Assembly: GCA_025998675.1 (NCBI GenBank)
Contig: AP024673.1
Coordinates: 1,081,221 to 1,145,220, forward strand
Reading direction: 5' to 3'
Source of the DNA: Fimbriimonadales bacterium
Lineage (GTDB): Bacteria > Armatimonadota > Fimbriimonadia > Fimbriimonadales > GBS-DC
DNA: 64,000 bases
Positions within the stretch are counted from its first letter, which is position 1. Every line of letters begins with the position of its first letter. Below the pieces are notes generated by a model that was not told the origin of the DNA, searched no databases, and was given only the letters and a program-made list of their open reading frames with translations. Position numbers and translations under genes: made by a program. Below, piece after piece: positions 37,545 to 46,094 of the stretch.

Positions 37545-38765
37545 TTAGCGATCAATCTCGCCCAGCACGATGTCGATGCTGCCAATCAGGGCGACCATAT
37601 CGGCGATGAGCCTGCCGACCGCCATCTTCTCCAGCGCCTGCAGGTTCATAAAGCTCGGCGCGCGGGTGTGCATCCGATAGGGGCGGTTCGTGCCGTCGCT
37701 CACGAAATAGAAGCCGAGCTCGCCCTTGGGCGATTCAATCGGTACATACGCCTCGCCCACAGGGGGACGGAAGCCCTCTGTGTGTATCTTGAACCAGTGA
37801 ATCAGCGACTCCATCGAGTTGTCAATCGCCTCGCGCGGGGGCGGGACGACCTTCAGGTCGCTGGTGTTAATCGGACCGCCGGGCAGCCCGTCAATCGCCT
37901 GCTGCAGGATTTTGAGGCTCTCGCGCATCTCCGCCATGCGCACGAGGTAACGGTCGTACACATCGCCGTGCTTGCCGACGGGGATGTTGAACTCGAACTG
38001 CTCGTAGCCGCTGTAGGGGTTGGACTTGCGGATGTCCCATGCGAAGCCCGTGGCGCGGATGTTGGGACCGCTCACGCCCAGCGCGAAGCACTCTTCGGTG
38101 GTCAGCGCGCCGATGCCCATGGTGCGCTCGCGCCAGATGGGGTTCTGCGTGAGCATGCCCTCGATATCGTCAATCGCGCGGGGCAGCTCTTTGAGCAGCT
38201 GGCGCAGGCGGTCTTCAAACCCGTCGGGCATGTCGCCGCGCAGCCCGCCGGGGCAAATCCAGCTGGGCATCATGCGCACGCCCGACATCATCTCGAACAG
38301 GTCCAGTATCTTCTCGCGCTCGCGGAAGGCATAGAAGAAGATGGTCATCGCGCCCAGATCCATCGCGTGCGTGCCAATCCACACCAGATGGCTCGCCAGA
38401 CGCGACAGCTCCGCCAGAATCACCCGCAGGTACTGTCCGCGCGGGGGAATCTCCACCCCCAGAATCTTCTCGATGGAGAGCGAGAAGGCAAGATTGTTGT
38501 TGTTCGCCGACAGGTAGTCCATGCGGTCGGTCATCGGGAGCGCTTTGTGATAGGTGAGGTACTCCGCCTCTTTCTCCATGCCCGTGTGCAGGTAGCCAAT
38601 CACGCATTCCGCTTTGACGATGCGTTCCCCCTCCAGCTCGCACACGACGCGCAGCACGCCGTGGGTGCTGGGATGCTGGGGACCCATGTTGATAATCATC
38701 GTGCCCTCTTCGGTGCGCTCCACATGCGTAGCAACCGCTTCCGATGGAATATACGCCTGTCGCAT
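37545..38765 (-). CDS. nuoD: NADH-quinone oxidoreductase subunit D
   Basis: This 406-residue 49-kDa-type subunit of complex I has the N-terminal INMGPQHPSTHGVLR, GYLHTGMEKEAEY, TDRMDYLSANNNN and the C-terminal SFMNLQALEKM ... DIVLGEIDR. It contributes to the quinone site at the NuoB/D interface. No other nuo gene flanks it; in most genomes it sits in a nuoABCD cluster. TACAAT lies 9 nt before the ATG with no ribosome-binding site. Confidence 0.96.
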   Translation of the reverse strand: MRQAYIPSEAVATHVERTEEGTMIINMGPQHPSTHGVLRVVCELEGERIVKAECVIGYLHTGMEKEAEYLTYHKALPMTDRMDYLSANNNNLAFSLSIEKILGVEIPPRGQYLRVILAELSRLASHLVWIGTHAMDLGAMTIFFYAFREREKILDLFEMMSGVRMMPSWICPGGLRGDMPDGFEDRLRQLLKELPRAIDDIEGMLTQNPIWRERTMGIGALTTEECFALGVSGPNIRATGFAWDIRKSNPYSGYEQFEFNIPVGKHGDVYDRYLVRMAEMRESLKILQQAIDGLPGGPINTSDLKVVPPPREAIDNSMESLIHWFKIHTEGFRPPVGEAYVPIESPKGELGFYFVSDGTNRPYRMHTRAPSFMNLQALEKMAVGRLIADMVALIGSIDIVLGEIDR

Positions 38766-38774
38766 AGCGGGGGA

Positions 38775-38780
38775 ATTGTA
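38775..38780 (-). promoter_or_regulatory. -10 element of nuoD (likely leaderless)
   Basis: GGTACAAT on the minus strand, 9 nt before the nuoD ATG. It faces the TATACT promoter of the divergent LolA-like gene 10 bp away. Confidence 0.6.
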
Positions 38781-38789
38781 CCCTGTGGG

Positions 38790-38795
38790 TATACT
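38790..38795 (+). promoter_or_regulatory. -10 element of the LolA-like gene
   Basis: GGGTATACT lies 23 nt before ATG 38819, with a GGAGGTG ribosome-binding site in the leader. Confidence 0.55.
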
Positions 38796-38818
38796 CTCGT
38801 GTGGAGGTGAGGCAACCG

Positions 38819-39481
38819 ATGAATCGCGAGTTTGTGGCGCTGGCGCAGGACAAGTTGCGCGATCTGCAGATGGAGGCGCGCGCCGAGGGCGTGCGCCTGG
38901 GCGAACTGCGCAAGATCAACAAGGACTTCGCCAACGCCTACCGCTTCCGACGCATGACGGTCTACTACAAAGAGCCGTTCAAGCTCCGTCTGGAGTCGGA
39001 GGTGCAGTCGCAACGGATTACCTACATTTTGAACGCGGGTCAGAAGCTGGTGATCGCCCCGCGTCAGCGCGTGCGCGAGGATGTGCGCAACTCGCCGGGC
39101 AAGCAGCAGACGCCGATGGACTTCGGCTTTTTCACGCCGTCGGTCGCGCGCCAGTTCGATGTGAAGTTTTTGCGCGAGGAGCGCGAGAATGGCGCGCTCT
39201 ATCTGGTGTACGAGCTGCAGTGGAACTACGGCGACGACGACGCGCGACACATCGTGTGGATCGACCCCGAAAAACGCTATTCGGCGCGGCGCGTGTGGTA
39301 CAGCCGCACCGGACGCTACCGCGCCCGATTCGAATACAAAGACCCCGTGCAAGCCGCGCCCGGAATCTGGATCCCCAGCAAGGTGGAGGTCTATAATGTC
39401 GACCAGCGCTTCGGTGGGCGCACGGTGAACACCAACATTCGCGTCAATCAGGGACTGGATGACCAGCTCTTCAGCGTCTGA
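38819..39481 (+). CDS. LolA-like (outer-membrane lipoprotein carrier fold) protein without signal peptide
   Basis: This 220-residue protein has an amphipathic start, then the LolA/DUF1571-like strand pattern: YYKEPFKLRLESEV, ITYILNAGQKLVIAP, FDVKFLREE, YLVYELQW, HIVWIDPEKRYSARRVWY and PGIWIPSKVEVYN. The fold is a half-barrel that holds acyl chains in LolA. No export signal is visible, so it may be cytoplasmic or exported by an unusual route. A second, shorter LolA-like protein is at 59480-60064. ATG 38819 has a strong GGAGGTG site. Confidence 0.6.
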   Translation: MNREFVALAQDKLRDLQMEARAEGVRLGELRKINKDFANAYRFRRMTVYYKEPFKLRLESEVQSQRITYILNAGQKLVIAPRQRVREDVRNSPGKQQTPMDFGFFTPSVARQFDVKFLREERENGALYLVYELQWNYGDDDARHIVWIDPEKRYSARRVWYSRTGRYRARFEYKDPVQAAPGIWIPSKVEVYNVDQRFGGRTVNTNIRVNQGLDDQLFSV

Positions 39482-40217
39482 ACCCTTCGCAGCGGTCGCG
39501 CCGTATTACGATCAGCTGATGCAGAGCATCCCCTACCTGTGGTGGATGCACTATGTAGAGACGCTGCTGGACTACTTCGATCGCCCCGCACAGAAGATTC
39601 TCGATTTGTGCTGCGGCACGGGCAATCTCAGTGAGCTGCTGGCGATGAGCGGCTACGAGGTGGTGGGCGTAGACCGCTCCGCAGCGATGATTGAGCAGGC
39701 GATTCGCAAGGCAGAGCAACACCAGTCCCGCGTCCGCTACTTTGTGCAGGACGCCGCCGCGCTGGAGCTGGGCGAGACTTTCGACGGCATCGTGAGCCTG
39801 TTCGATAGCCTCAACAACATCACCGAGCCGCAACGGTTCGCGGAAGCGATGCGCCGCGCCTATCGGCATCTGAACCCCGACGGAATCTTCATCTTCGACC
39901 TGAACACGGAGTACGCCTTCGTGCGCAAAATGTTCGACCAGGCGCTTTTGGAGCCGAGCGCGCCGCTGCGCTACCGCTGGCGCAGCCAGTACGACCGCGA
40001 GACGCGCCTGTGTACGGTGCATATGGAGTTCTGGGTACGCGAGGGAACAGGAGAGCGCTCCTTCACCGAGATTCACACCCAGCGCGCCTACACGGAGAGC
40101 GAGGTGCGCGACATGCTCTATGCGGCGGGCTTCCCGGAGGTGCATGTGCTGGACGCCTACACGCTCCATCCGCCCGAACGACGGAGCGATCGGGTGTTTT
40201 ATGTGGCGTTGCGGTGA
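39459..40217 (+). CDS. Class I SAM-dependent methyltransferase
   Basis: This 252-residue protein has motif I LDLCCGTGNLSELLA, an acidic residue at the end of strand 2 (VVGVDRS), motif II/III FDGIVSLFDSLNNI and a small C-terminal beta domain (YRWRSQYDRETRLCTVHMEFWV). This is the architecture of YjhP/YodH-like methyltransferases. The substrate is unknown. It overlaps the LolA-like gene by 23 bp and is translated from ATG 39459 inside that gene. Confidence 0.88.
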   Translation: MTSSSASEPFAAVAPYYDQLMQSIPYLWWMHYVETLLDYFDRPAQKILDLCCGTGNLSELLAMSGYEVVGVDRSAAMIEQAIRKAEQHQSRVRYFVQDAAALELGETFDGIVSLFDSLNNITEPQRFAEAMRRAYRHLNPDGIFIFDLNTEYAFVRKMFDQALLEPSAPLRYRWRSQYDRETRLCTVHMEFWVREGTGERSFTEIHTQRAYTESEVRDMLYAAGFPEVHVLDAYTLHPPERRSDRVFYVALR

Positions 40218-40223
40218 AAAGGC

Positions 40224-40541
40224 TCAACGGGTCTGCGCTTGAGACAGTACCCTTTCAATAAATCTCTCGATGGCGTGAGGTTTCTCGTCTATGCGAATAC
40301 GCGCCACATAGCCTGCGGCATAGCCGCGCACGATGTCTGCCTCCGGATTGTCCAGAATCACGATAGGCGTGTCGCGCCACGCACTTTGTTGCAAAGGGGC
40401 GACTATCTCCGCAACGGTAGCCTCGTCTCCACACAGCGCAGTGGCGTCAATAAAGACAAGTGTGGGTAAACGCTTGTCCACAAGGTCGCAAACACTGCCC
40501 ACGCGGATGTTGGCGGGACGCTTGCCAATCGCAAGTTCCAC
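40224..40541 (-). CDS. CheY-like receiver domain, possibly truncated
   Basis: This 105-residue product from GTG 40541 has the second half of a receiver fold: LVFIDATALCGD with a possible phospho-acceptor Asp, TPIVILDN, AGYVARIRIDEKPHAIERFIERVL where the conserved Lys could be in the DEKP turn. The first strand and the acidic pocket of a complete receiver are not evident. The frame is open back through 40542-40654 into the aldehyde dehydrogenase gene but contains no ATG, GTG or TTG codon, so the true N-terminus is uncertain. A TACAAT lies at 40646-40641. Confidence 0.5.
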   Translation of the reverse strand: MELAIGKRPANIRVGSVCDLVDKRLPTLVFIDATALCGDEATVAEIVAPLQQSAWRDTPIVILDNPEADIVRGYAAGYVARIRIDEKPHAIERFIERVLSQAQTR

Positions 40542-40654
40542 GGCTTGCTTACCGCGCCCACCAGCGGGTACGCCTGCAGAGCGAATGTAGATATACTCTC
40601 CGTCAGAGAAGTCGACAGGGCGACCACTGGTAAGAATCTGATTGTATGTTTTGC

Positions 40655-42025
40655 TTACTCCACGATATACACCGTCTTGATATTCACAAACTCGCGCAAA
40701 CCGAACACGCTCAGCTCGCGTCCGAAGCCGCTCTCGCGCACGCCGCCAAACGGCAGGCGCGGGTCAGAAAACACATGGTGATTGACAAACGCGCTGCCGA
40801 CTTCGAGGCGGTTGCAGGCGATGTCCTCACCGACGCGCAGGTTCTCGGTGAACACGCTCGCGCCCAGCCCGTAGCGCGTGGCGTTGGCGACCTGCACGGC
40901 TTCGTAGCGGCTGTTGACCGGATAAATCGGCGCGACGGGTCCGAAGGTCTCCTCGCTCCAGACGGGCATCATCGGCGCGATGTTGGTCAGCACGGTCGGC
41001 GGGTAGAAGTAGCCCTTGCCGTCAGGGAGAGCGCCGCCCAGTCGCACCTCCGCGCCCATCTCGACGCTCTCCTGCACCTGGCGGTGCAGGTTCTCGCGCA
41101 GGTCGGCGCGCGCCAGCGGTCCGAGATCGGTCGCCTCGTCGCGCGGGTCGCCCATGCGCAGCGCACGGCTCTGCTCGAGAAACCGCTCCACGAAGTCGTC
41201 GTACACCAGCGAGTCGACGATGAAGCGTTTGATGGCGATACAGCTCTGCCCCGTGTTCTGGTAGCGTCCCTGAATGCACTGGGGCACGGCGCGGCTCAGG
41301 TCGGCGTCGTGCAGGATCAGCGCGGCGTCGCTGCCGCCCAGCTCCAGCACGCACTTTTTGAGCGACTCGCCCGCCAGACGCGCCACTTCCCGCCCCGCGC
41401 GCGTGCTGCCCGTGAAGGTCACCGCTGCGACCGCGGGGTGGCGAATCACTTCGGGAATCATCTCCGTCTCAGCGAGCAACGGAAAGAGCAGCTGCTCCTC
41501 GCTCTCGCTCTGGTCGAAGGCGTCTTTGAGCATCAGGGCGCAGGTGGGCGTGCTGGGCGCGGGCTTGACCACGACCACATTCCCGGCGGCAATCGCGGGC
41601 GCGGCGAAGCGCACCACCTGCCAGAAGGGGAAGTTCCAGGGCATAATCGCCAGTATCACGCCCAGCGGTTGGAAGGCGATATAGCTCTTGTCGGCTTCGG
41701 TCTCCACCTCGATGGGCTGGAGCATGCGATCGAGGTTGTTCGCGAAGTATTCCAGCCCACGGGCGCACTTTTCGATTTCGGCGCGCGCCTGCTTGATGGG
41801 CTTGCCCATCTCAAGGGTAATCTGCTGGGCGTAGGTTTCGAGGTCGTCGCGCAGCGCCTGCGCGACGCTGGTGAGGGCGCGGGCGCGTTCGGCGGGGGTC
41901 GTCTCGCGCCAGCGCAGGAACGCCAGCCGCGCCGCCGCCAAACGCGCCTCGATGTCGTCCCAGGTGTCCGCGGGATACTCCCGCGCCACCTCTTCCGTGT
42001 ACGGATTGCGCGAGATAAAGGGCAT
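40655..42025 (-). CDS. NAD(P)-dependent aldehyde dehydrogenase (succinate-semialdehyde type)
   Basis: This 456-residue enzyme has the fold and motifs of the superfamily: MPWNFPFWQV, the NAD loop VTFTGSTRAG, catalytic Glu228 (LELGGSD), nucleophile Cys262 (NTGQSCIAIKR) and EETFGPVAPI. The short form beginning RNPYTEEV resembles GabD/Sad-like succinate-semialdehyde dehydrogenases. It is coupled to the upstream outer-membrane protein gene by a one-base stop/start overlap (TGATG). The exact substrate cannot be told from sequence. Confidence 0.9.
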   Translation of the reverse strand: MPFISRNPYTEEVAREYPADTWDDIEARLAAARLAFLRWRETTPAERARALTSVAQALRDDLETYAQQITLEMGKPIKQARAEIEKCARGLEYFANNLDRMLQPIEVETEADKSYIAFQPLGVILAIMPWNFPFWQVVRFAAPAIAAGNVVVVKPAPSTPTCALMLKDAFDQSESEEQLLFPLLAETEMIPEVIRHPAVAAVTFTGSTRAGREVARLAGESLKKCVLELGGSDAALILHDADLSRAVPQCIQGRYQNTGQSCIAIKRFIVDSLVYDDFVERFLEQSRALRMGDPRDEATDLGPLARADLRENLHRQVQESVEMGAEVRLGGALPDGKGYFYPPTVLTNIAPMMPVWSEETFGPVAPIYPVNSRYEAVQVANATRYGLGASVFTENLRVGEDIACNRLEVGSAFVNHHVFSDPRLPFGGVRESGFGRELSVFGLREFVNIKTVYIVE

Positions 42026-43110
42026 CAGAAGTTCAGCGTGCGCGACACGACCACGGGCAGCGAGTCGGAGTAGGCAATACTGAACCCACCAATGCCCAGT
42101 CCCGCCGTCCAGCCCGTTTTGGAGGCGTAGCCCGTGCGGAGCGCAATCCCGCCCAGCCGCTGCTCGTAGCCCAGCCGAATCTCGCCCCTGCCCGCGTTAT
42201 TGCCAATGTCGATAAAGTCCACGGCAATCAGCGAGCCTGTCTCCAGCTCAACGGCGATGCCCGCGTGGTAAGCGCGATTGAGCGGCTTGAAGTTGAACAC
42301 CTGTCCGTCGCGGTCGGTCGCCTGAAATCGGATGTTCGGCTCGACGAAGTTCTCCACGACCAACGCGAGGGTATAGGTTCGGTCGCCCGTCGGTCGCCAC
42401 AGGAAGCCGAGGTCGACGCCCGTCGCGCTGAATTCGCGGTAGTCGCGTCCCTGCAGTTCGGGCGCGCGGGTGGCGTTGTTGCCTGCCTGCAGTTGCGCCT
42501 GGTCGGCGAAGTAGTGCGTGTAGTAGAGTTTCAGGTTGCGCAGGCGCACGCCGACGGCGAGGTCGCCCTGTTCGGAGGGCAGGCGCACGCCCGTCGTGAT
42601 GTCGGGCAGGCTCACCACGCCCACGGCAATCACATCGGCGCGCGCGTTGGCGGGGATGTTATTGGGGTTGCCGTCCGTGCGCGCCCAGTTCTGCAGCGGC
42701 GCGTTCGGCAGCAGCCGCGCGTCCACAATCCCACCCACAGAAATCCCGACGCCGCTGGCGATAATGCCAAAGTCGCCCGTGAGCAGCAGGCGCGTGTCCC
42801 GACCCGCATATTTGCGCAGCAGTCCTGCCGCCGTCGCGATGTCCGCCGCGCTTCCCTGTTGAACCTCGAGGTCGTCAATCAGGCGGCTGAGGGATGCGCC
42901 CTGCGCCGTTGTGTCGATGTTGCCTGCGCCAAAGCGGAAACCCTGCACATAGGCAATCACCGCGGGGTTCTGGAACGACTGCGCAGTGGGACGACGGATG
43001 ACCGCCAGCCCTGCGCCGCCCATCCCCGCCGACGGCGAGCCGCCAAACGACAGATCCGCCCAAACGGGCAACGCAATTACACCCAGCAACCAGATGGCAA
43101 TCCTTCGCAT
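42025..43110 (-). CDS. Outer-membrane beta-barrel protein (TraF/PorV-like)
   Basis: This 361-residue protein starts at ATG 43108-43110 with GGAGG upstream. A signal peptide (RRIAIWLLGVIALPVWA) is followed by GGSPSAGMGGAGLAVIRRPTAQSFQNPA, the start pattern of TraF/PorV-type barrels. Alternating strands and a C-terminal aromatic residue (VSRTLNF) suit barrel insertion. It probably sits in the outer membrane; this agrees with a diderm envelope. A CAGGAAC-N14-CGAACA element lies upstream. Confidence 0.75.
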   Translation of the reverse strand: MRRIAIWLLGVIALPVWADLSFGGSPSAGMGGAGLAVIRRPTAQSFQNPAVIAYVQGFRFGAGNIDTTAQGASLSRLIDDLEVQQGSAADIATAAGLLRKYAGRDTRLLLTGDFGIIASGVGISVGGIVDARLLPNAPLQNWARTDGNPNNIPANARADVIAVGVVSLPDITTGVRLPSEQGDLAVGVRLRNLKLYYTHYFADQAQLQAGNNATRAPELQGRDYREFSATGVDLGFLWRPTGDRTYTLALVVENFVEPNIRFQATDRDGQVFNFKPLNRAYHAGIAVELETGSLIAVDFIDIGNNAGRGEIRLGYEQRLGGIALRTGYASKTGWTAGLGIGGFSIAYSDSLPVVVSRTLNF

Positions 43111-43128
43111 GCGAATCCTCCGCGAAAT

Positions 43129-43155
43129 TGTTCGCACCACGCGGGGATGTTCCTG
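43129..43155 (-). promoter_or_regulatory. Bipartite promoter-like element, site 4 (CAGGAAC-N14-CGAACA)
   Basis: On the minus strand CAGGAAC (43155-43149) and CGAACA (43134-43129) are separated by 14 nt and end 18 nt before the barrel gene ATG. A perfect-stem hairpin of about 8 bp lies just upstream at 43162-43186. Confidence 0.5.
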
Positions 43156-43263
43156 CCCGCGCCCCTGCAAAATTAGGGGGCGCACGCCTACAATTCAGAG
43201 GGCATGCGTGCGGCATAAAGCCTCTGCACGCGAAGCGCCGTTGCAGTGAGTTTTTGCGCGTAT

Positions 43264-43318
43264 TTGGAGTGCTGAAGCGGAAGCTTCAGCATGCGGAAGC
43301 GGAGCTTCCGCACTCCAA
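43264..43318. repeat. Dispersed double-hairpin repeat, copy 3
   Basis: TTGGAGTGC and GCACTCCAA flank a CTGAAGC hairpin and a CGGAAGC hairpin joined by AT. The orientation is opposite to copy 1. It lies between the divergent barrel gene and the hypothetical gene at 43348. Confidence 0.85.
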
Positions 43319-43347
43319 AATACAGGTCAGCGCTCCCAAAAGTGGCG

Positions 43348-43941
43348 ATGAGTGTTGCATTGGTTGATCAGGCAAGCGGTCTGCGGGCGCGGGTGTCGGC
43401 GCAGTACCCCCTGCGCCTGCCCGTGCTGTACGCCGATTTCCTGCTCTTTTCAGGAGTGCAGGTGCAGCTCCCGCCGACGACGCTGGTGTGGCACTGGCGT
43501 GCGCGCGTCGCGCCCGCCGTCGGGTGGGATTTGCAGTCGCGCCTGCATGTGGTGGGCAGCCCTGCGCAGTTCGACCTACTGGATCTCCAACGGTGGCGCG
43601 CCCTGTTCCCCCAGTGGCGGCTGGTGGGGCGGCGACTGGAGCTGCTGCAAATCGCCGATGTCGCCTGCATCTGGCTCAAAACGGGCGTGGAATTGACCCC
43701 ACGCCTGCACATTCTGCTGGGCTGGCTCTGCAGAAGCCGACCCCAGATGCCAATAATTCTGGCAGGTATCGGGAGCGGCGCCGCGCAGCGACTTCAACAG
43801 TGGGTGCATTCCAGGTATCCTCTGGAGTGCCTGACGCAGGAGCAGGCAAATCTGCTGGGCAACCCGCCCACGGAGGGCTACACGCGACTCCTCCAATGGG
43901 CAACGGCGTCCCAGCGCGCCGGAGCGGCTTCCGAGCTGTAG
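43348..43941 (+). CDS. Hypothetical protein upstream of glgA
   Basis: This 197-residue product begins MSVALVDQASGLRARV and is rich in Leu, Arg and Trp. It has strands such as VLYADFLLFSGVQVQLP and helices such as RPQMPIILAGIGSGAAQRL. I do not recognise a family and see no signal peptide. The stop codon overlaps the ribosome-binding site of glgA, so the two are coupled. The start is uncertain: no ribosome-binding site precedes ATG 43348, and the frame is open back into repeat copy 3. Confidence 0.55.
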   Translation: MSVALVDQASGLRARVSAQYPLRLPVLYADFLLFSGVQVQLPPTTLVWHWRARVAPAVGWDLQSRLHVVGSPAQFDLLDLQRWRALFPQWRLVGRRLELLQIADVACIWLKTGVELTPRLHILLGWLCRSRPQMPIILAGIGSGAAQRLQQWVHSRYPLECLTQEQANLLGNPPTEGYTRLLQWATASQRAGAASEL

Positions 43942-43950
43942 GAGGCGTGT

Positions 43951-45441
43951 ATGCAAGAACAATCCTATCGTATTCTGATGATTTCGGCGGAGGTTGCGCC
44001 ATTAGCGAAGGTTGGCGGACTGGCAGATGTTGCGGGCGCACTGCCCAAAGCCCTGCTTCATTCAGGACACGACGCGCGAATCCTCATGCCCGCCTACCCG
44101 ATGATAGAAGCGGACACACGCTGGCAGATAGAACCCCAAACGCAGTTTCAGGTCGCCATCCGCCCCGACTGGACAGAAACCGCGACCGTCTCGCTGCTGA
44201 CCCTGCCGTCGGGTGTGCGCGTCTATCTGCTGCAGGTGGGCGACTGGTTCACCAACGCGACGGAGTCGACGAAGGTGTACGCCGTCGACCCGCGCGCGTA
44301 TGTCGCGTTCTGCCGCGCCGCAGTGGAATGGCTCGCGCATCATGCCGACTGGACGCCGCAGGTGGTTCACTGCAACGACTGGCACACCGCGCTGGTTCCC
44401 GTCTACCTGCGCACGCATCGTACCGAGCGCACCGACGCGCTGGCGACCGTGTTCACGATTCACAATCTTGCCTATCAGGGCGTGTTCGAACAGGCGTTCT
44501 TCAGCGAGCTGGGACTGCCCGATTACCTGTTCGACATCGAAGGGCTGGAGTTTTACGGCAAGGTGAATCTGATGAAGGGCGCGCTGCTCTACAGCGACCG
44601 CATCAACACGGTCAGCCCGACCTACGCCGCCGAGATTCAGACGCCCGAATACGGCGAGCGGCTGGAAGGGCTACTGCGCCGCCTCGCCGACGAACGCCGT
44701 CTGTCGGGCATCCTCAACGGCATCGACTACGACGAGTGGAACCCCGAAACCGACCCGCACATCCCCGCGCACTACGCCGCGACCAACCTGCAGGGCAAGG
44801 CGACCTGCAAGGCGGAGTTGCAGCAGGCGTGCGGCTGGCAGCCCGACCCCAGCAAGGCGGTCATTGGGCTGGTCTCGCGCCTGACCGACCAGAAGGGGCT
44901 CGACCTCATCAAGGCGCTGGGCGCGAAGCTGCTGCAGATGCCCATTCAATTGGTGCTGCTGGGCACGGGCGACCCCGCGTATGAACGGTTCTTCCGCTCG
45001 CAACACAAGCGGCACCGCGCAAAAGTGCATGCGACCATCGGCTTCGACAACGCATGGGCGCATCGCATCTATGCAGGCGCGGACATGTTCCTGATGCCCT
45101 CGCGCTTCGAACCGTGCGGACTGGGGCAGATGATTAGTTTAAGGTATGGAACAATCCCCATAGTGCGACAGACAGGCGGATTAGCGGACAGCATCGCGCC
45201 GTATGACGCCGCGCGCGGCACAGGAAACGGGTTTGTGTTCCGCGAATACAGACCCGAAGCGCTCCATGAAGCGGTGCGTCAGGCAGTGGAAGCGTTCCAG
45301 GACGCTCAGGGGTGGCGCACACTCGTGGCGCGTGTGATGCAGCAGGACTGGTCGTGGAGTCGCTCGGCAGGCGCCTATGCCGCGCTCTATGCGGAGGCGC
45401 TGGAGCTGCGCGCGGGGCGCGCGCCCGCCTATTCGCGCTGA
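43951..45441 (+). CDS. glgA: Glycogen synthase (ADP-glucose type, GT5)
   Basis: This 496-residue enzyme extends alpha-1,4-glucan chains from ADP-glucose. Lys20 lies in the substrate motif KVGGLADVAGALP; HCNDWHTALVPVYL and FTIHNLAYQG are typical; the C-terminal GT-B half has GLVSRLTDQKGLDL and MPSRFEPCGLGQM with the catalytic Glu. The length is normal. AGGAGG precedes the ATG. No other glg genes are adjacent, but the pathway for glycogen storage is implied. Confidence 0.96.
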   Translation: MQEQSYRILMISAEVAPLAKVGGLADVAGALPKALLHSGHDARILMPAYPMIEADTRWQIEPQTQFQVAIRPDWTETATVSLLTLPSGVRVYLLQVGDWFTNATESTKVYAVDPRAYVAFCRAAVEWLAHHADWTPQVVHCNDWHTALVPVYLRTHRTERTDALATVFTIHNLAYQGVFEQAFFSELGLPDYLFDIEGLEFYGKVNLMKGALLYSDRINTVSPTYAAEIQTPEYGERLEGLLRRLADERRLSGILNGIDYDEWNPETDPHIPAHYAATNLQGKATCKAELQQACGWQPDPSKAVIGLVSRLTDQKGLDLIKALGAKLLQMPIQLVLLGTGDPAYERFFRSQHKRHRAKVHATIGFDNAWAHRIYAGADMFLMPSRFEPCGLGQMISLRYGTIPIVRQTGGLADSIAPYDAARGTGNGFVFREYRPEALHEAVRQAVEAFQDAQGWRTLVARVMQQDWSWSRSAGAYAALYAEALELRAGRAPAYSR

Positions 45442-45492
45442 TGGTCGCCATCCAGGCGCGCCCGCGGCTCCTGGAGGAACGCATGAGAACGC

Positions 45493-45759
45493 ATGAACTG
45501 GACGGTCGTGCCCCGCATCACGGGCGGGCTGGGATGTATGATTGTGCTGGTGCTGGGCATCGCCTCAGGAGTGGAGCCGCTGCTCTGCACCCTGCGCGGG
45601 CTGATTGGCGGCATGGTCGGCTGGATTGCCGGCGCGCTCTGGGCGGCGGTGATGAGCCAGCTCCTACCCCCCGAAGCGACTGCCGCCCCCGAATCGCCAG
45701 CCCCAGCGCCCGCCGCTGCCAACGAGACCGACGCCGAATCGTCCGAGGAGGCGGCATGA
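45493..45759 (+). CDS. Small membrane protein
   Basis: This 88-residue product has two closely spaced hydrophobic segments (LGCMIVLVLGIASGVEPLL and LIGGMVGWIAGALWAAVM), the second with glycine-zipper spacing, and a Pro/Ala/Glu-rich tail. GGAGGA precedes an out-of-frame ATG at 45483, ten bases before the chosen ATG 45493; the frame from 45483 yields an Arg/His-rich sequence unlike a protein. The function is unknown. Confidence 0.55.
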   Translation: MNWTVVPRITGGLGCMIVLVLGIASGVEPLLCTLRGLIGGMVGWIAGALWAAVMSQLLPPEATAAPESPAPAPAAANETDAESSEEAA

Positions 45760-45845
45760 CCGCTGTTTGCACTCCAGCGACTAAGTGCTGTTGCAGCAAT
45801 TTTCCAGCAGTCCCTCTACCAGCGCACGCGCACAGGCAGGTTCTT

Positions 45846-45898
45846 TGGAGTGCTGAAGCTCCCGCTTCAGCATGCGGAAGCTCCGCTTCCGCACTCCA
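45846..45898. repeat. Dispersed double-hairpin repeat, copy 4
   Basis: TGGAGTGC and GCACTCCA flank CTGAAGC and CGGAAGC hairpins in the same orientation as copy 3. It lies in the 335-bp gap (45760-46094) before the sigma factor gene. The remaining leader from 45899 to 46094 has no recognisable riboswitch, only a ribosome-binding site GGAGGGAGG at its end. Confidence 0.85.
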
Positions 45899-46094
45899 CA
45901 CAGCCCGTACTTCGTGCGTGTGTTGCAAATGTCGCGTGAAGGCACTTATTCCCCCTCTCTTGCAGGTTCCCAGTGGCGGGAGTCCGAAAGAAGCGGGCGA
46001 ATCGAATATATCGGCTGCCTGTTTGCAAATGTGCAGGCGCAACTCGACGGAGAGCGGAGCAGCATAACACAAGCGGAGGGAGGTTGTTGTAGTC

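Noticed and set aside
43189-43216. TACAAT followed 9 nt later by an ATG (43204)
   Set aside because: The frame is only four codons (MRAA) before a stop; the match to the leaderless pattern is probably chance, or a remnant.
45899-46094. A riboswitch in the leader of the sigma factor gene
   Set aside because: The leader is long and GC-rich but I could not match a known aptamer core such as c-di-GMP, SAM or cobalamin.
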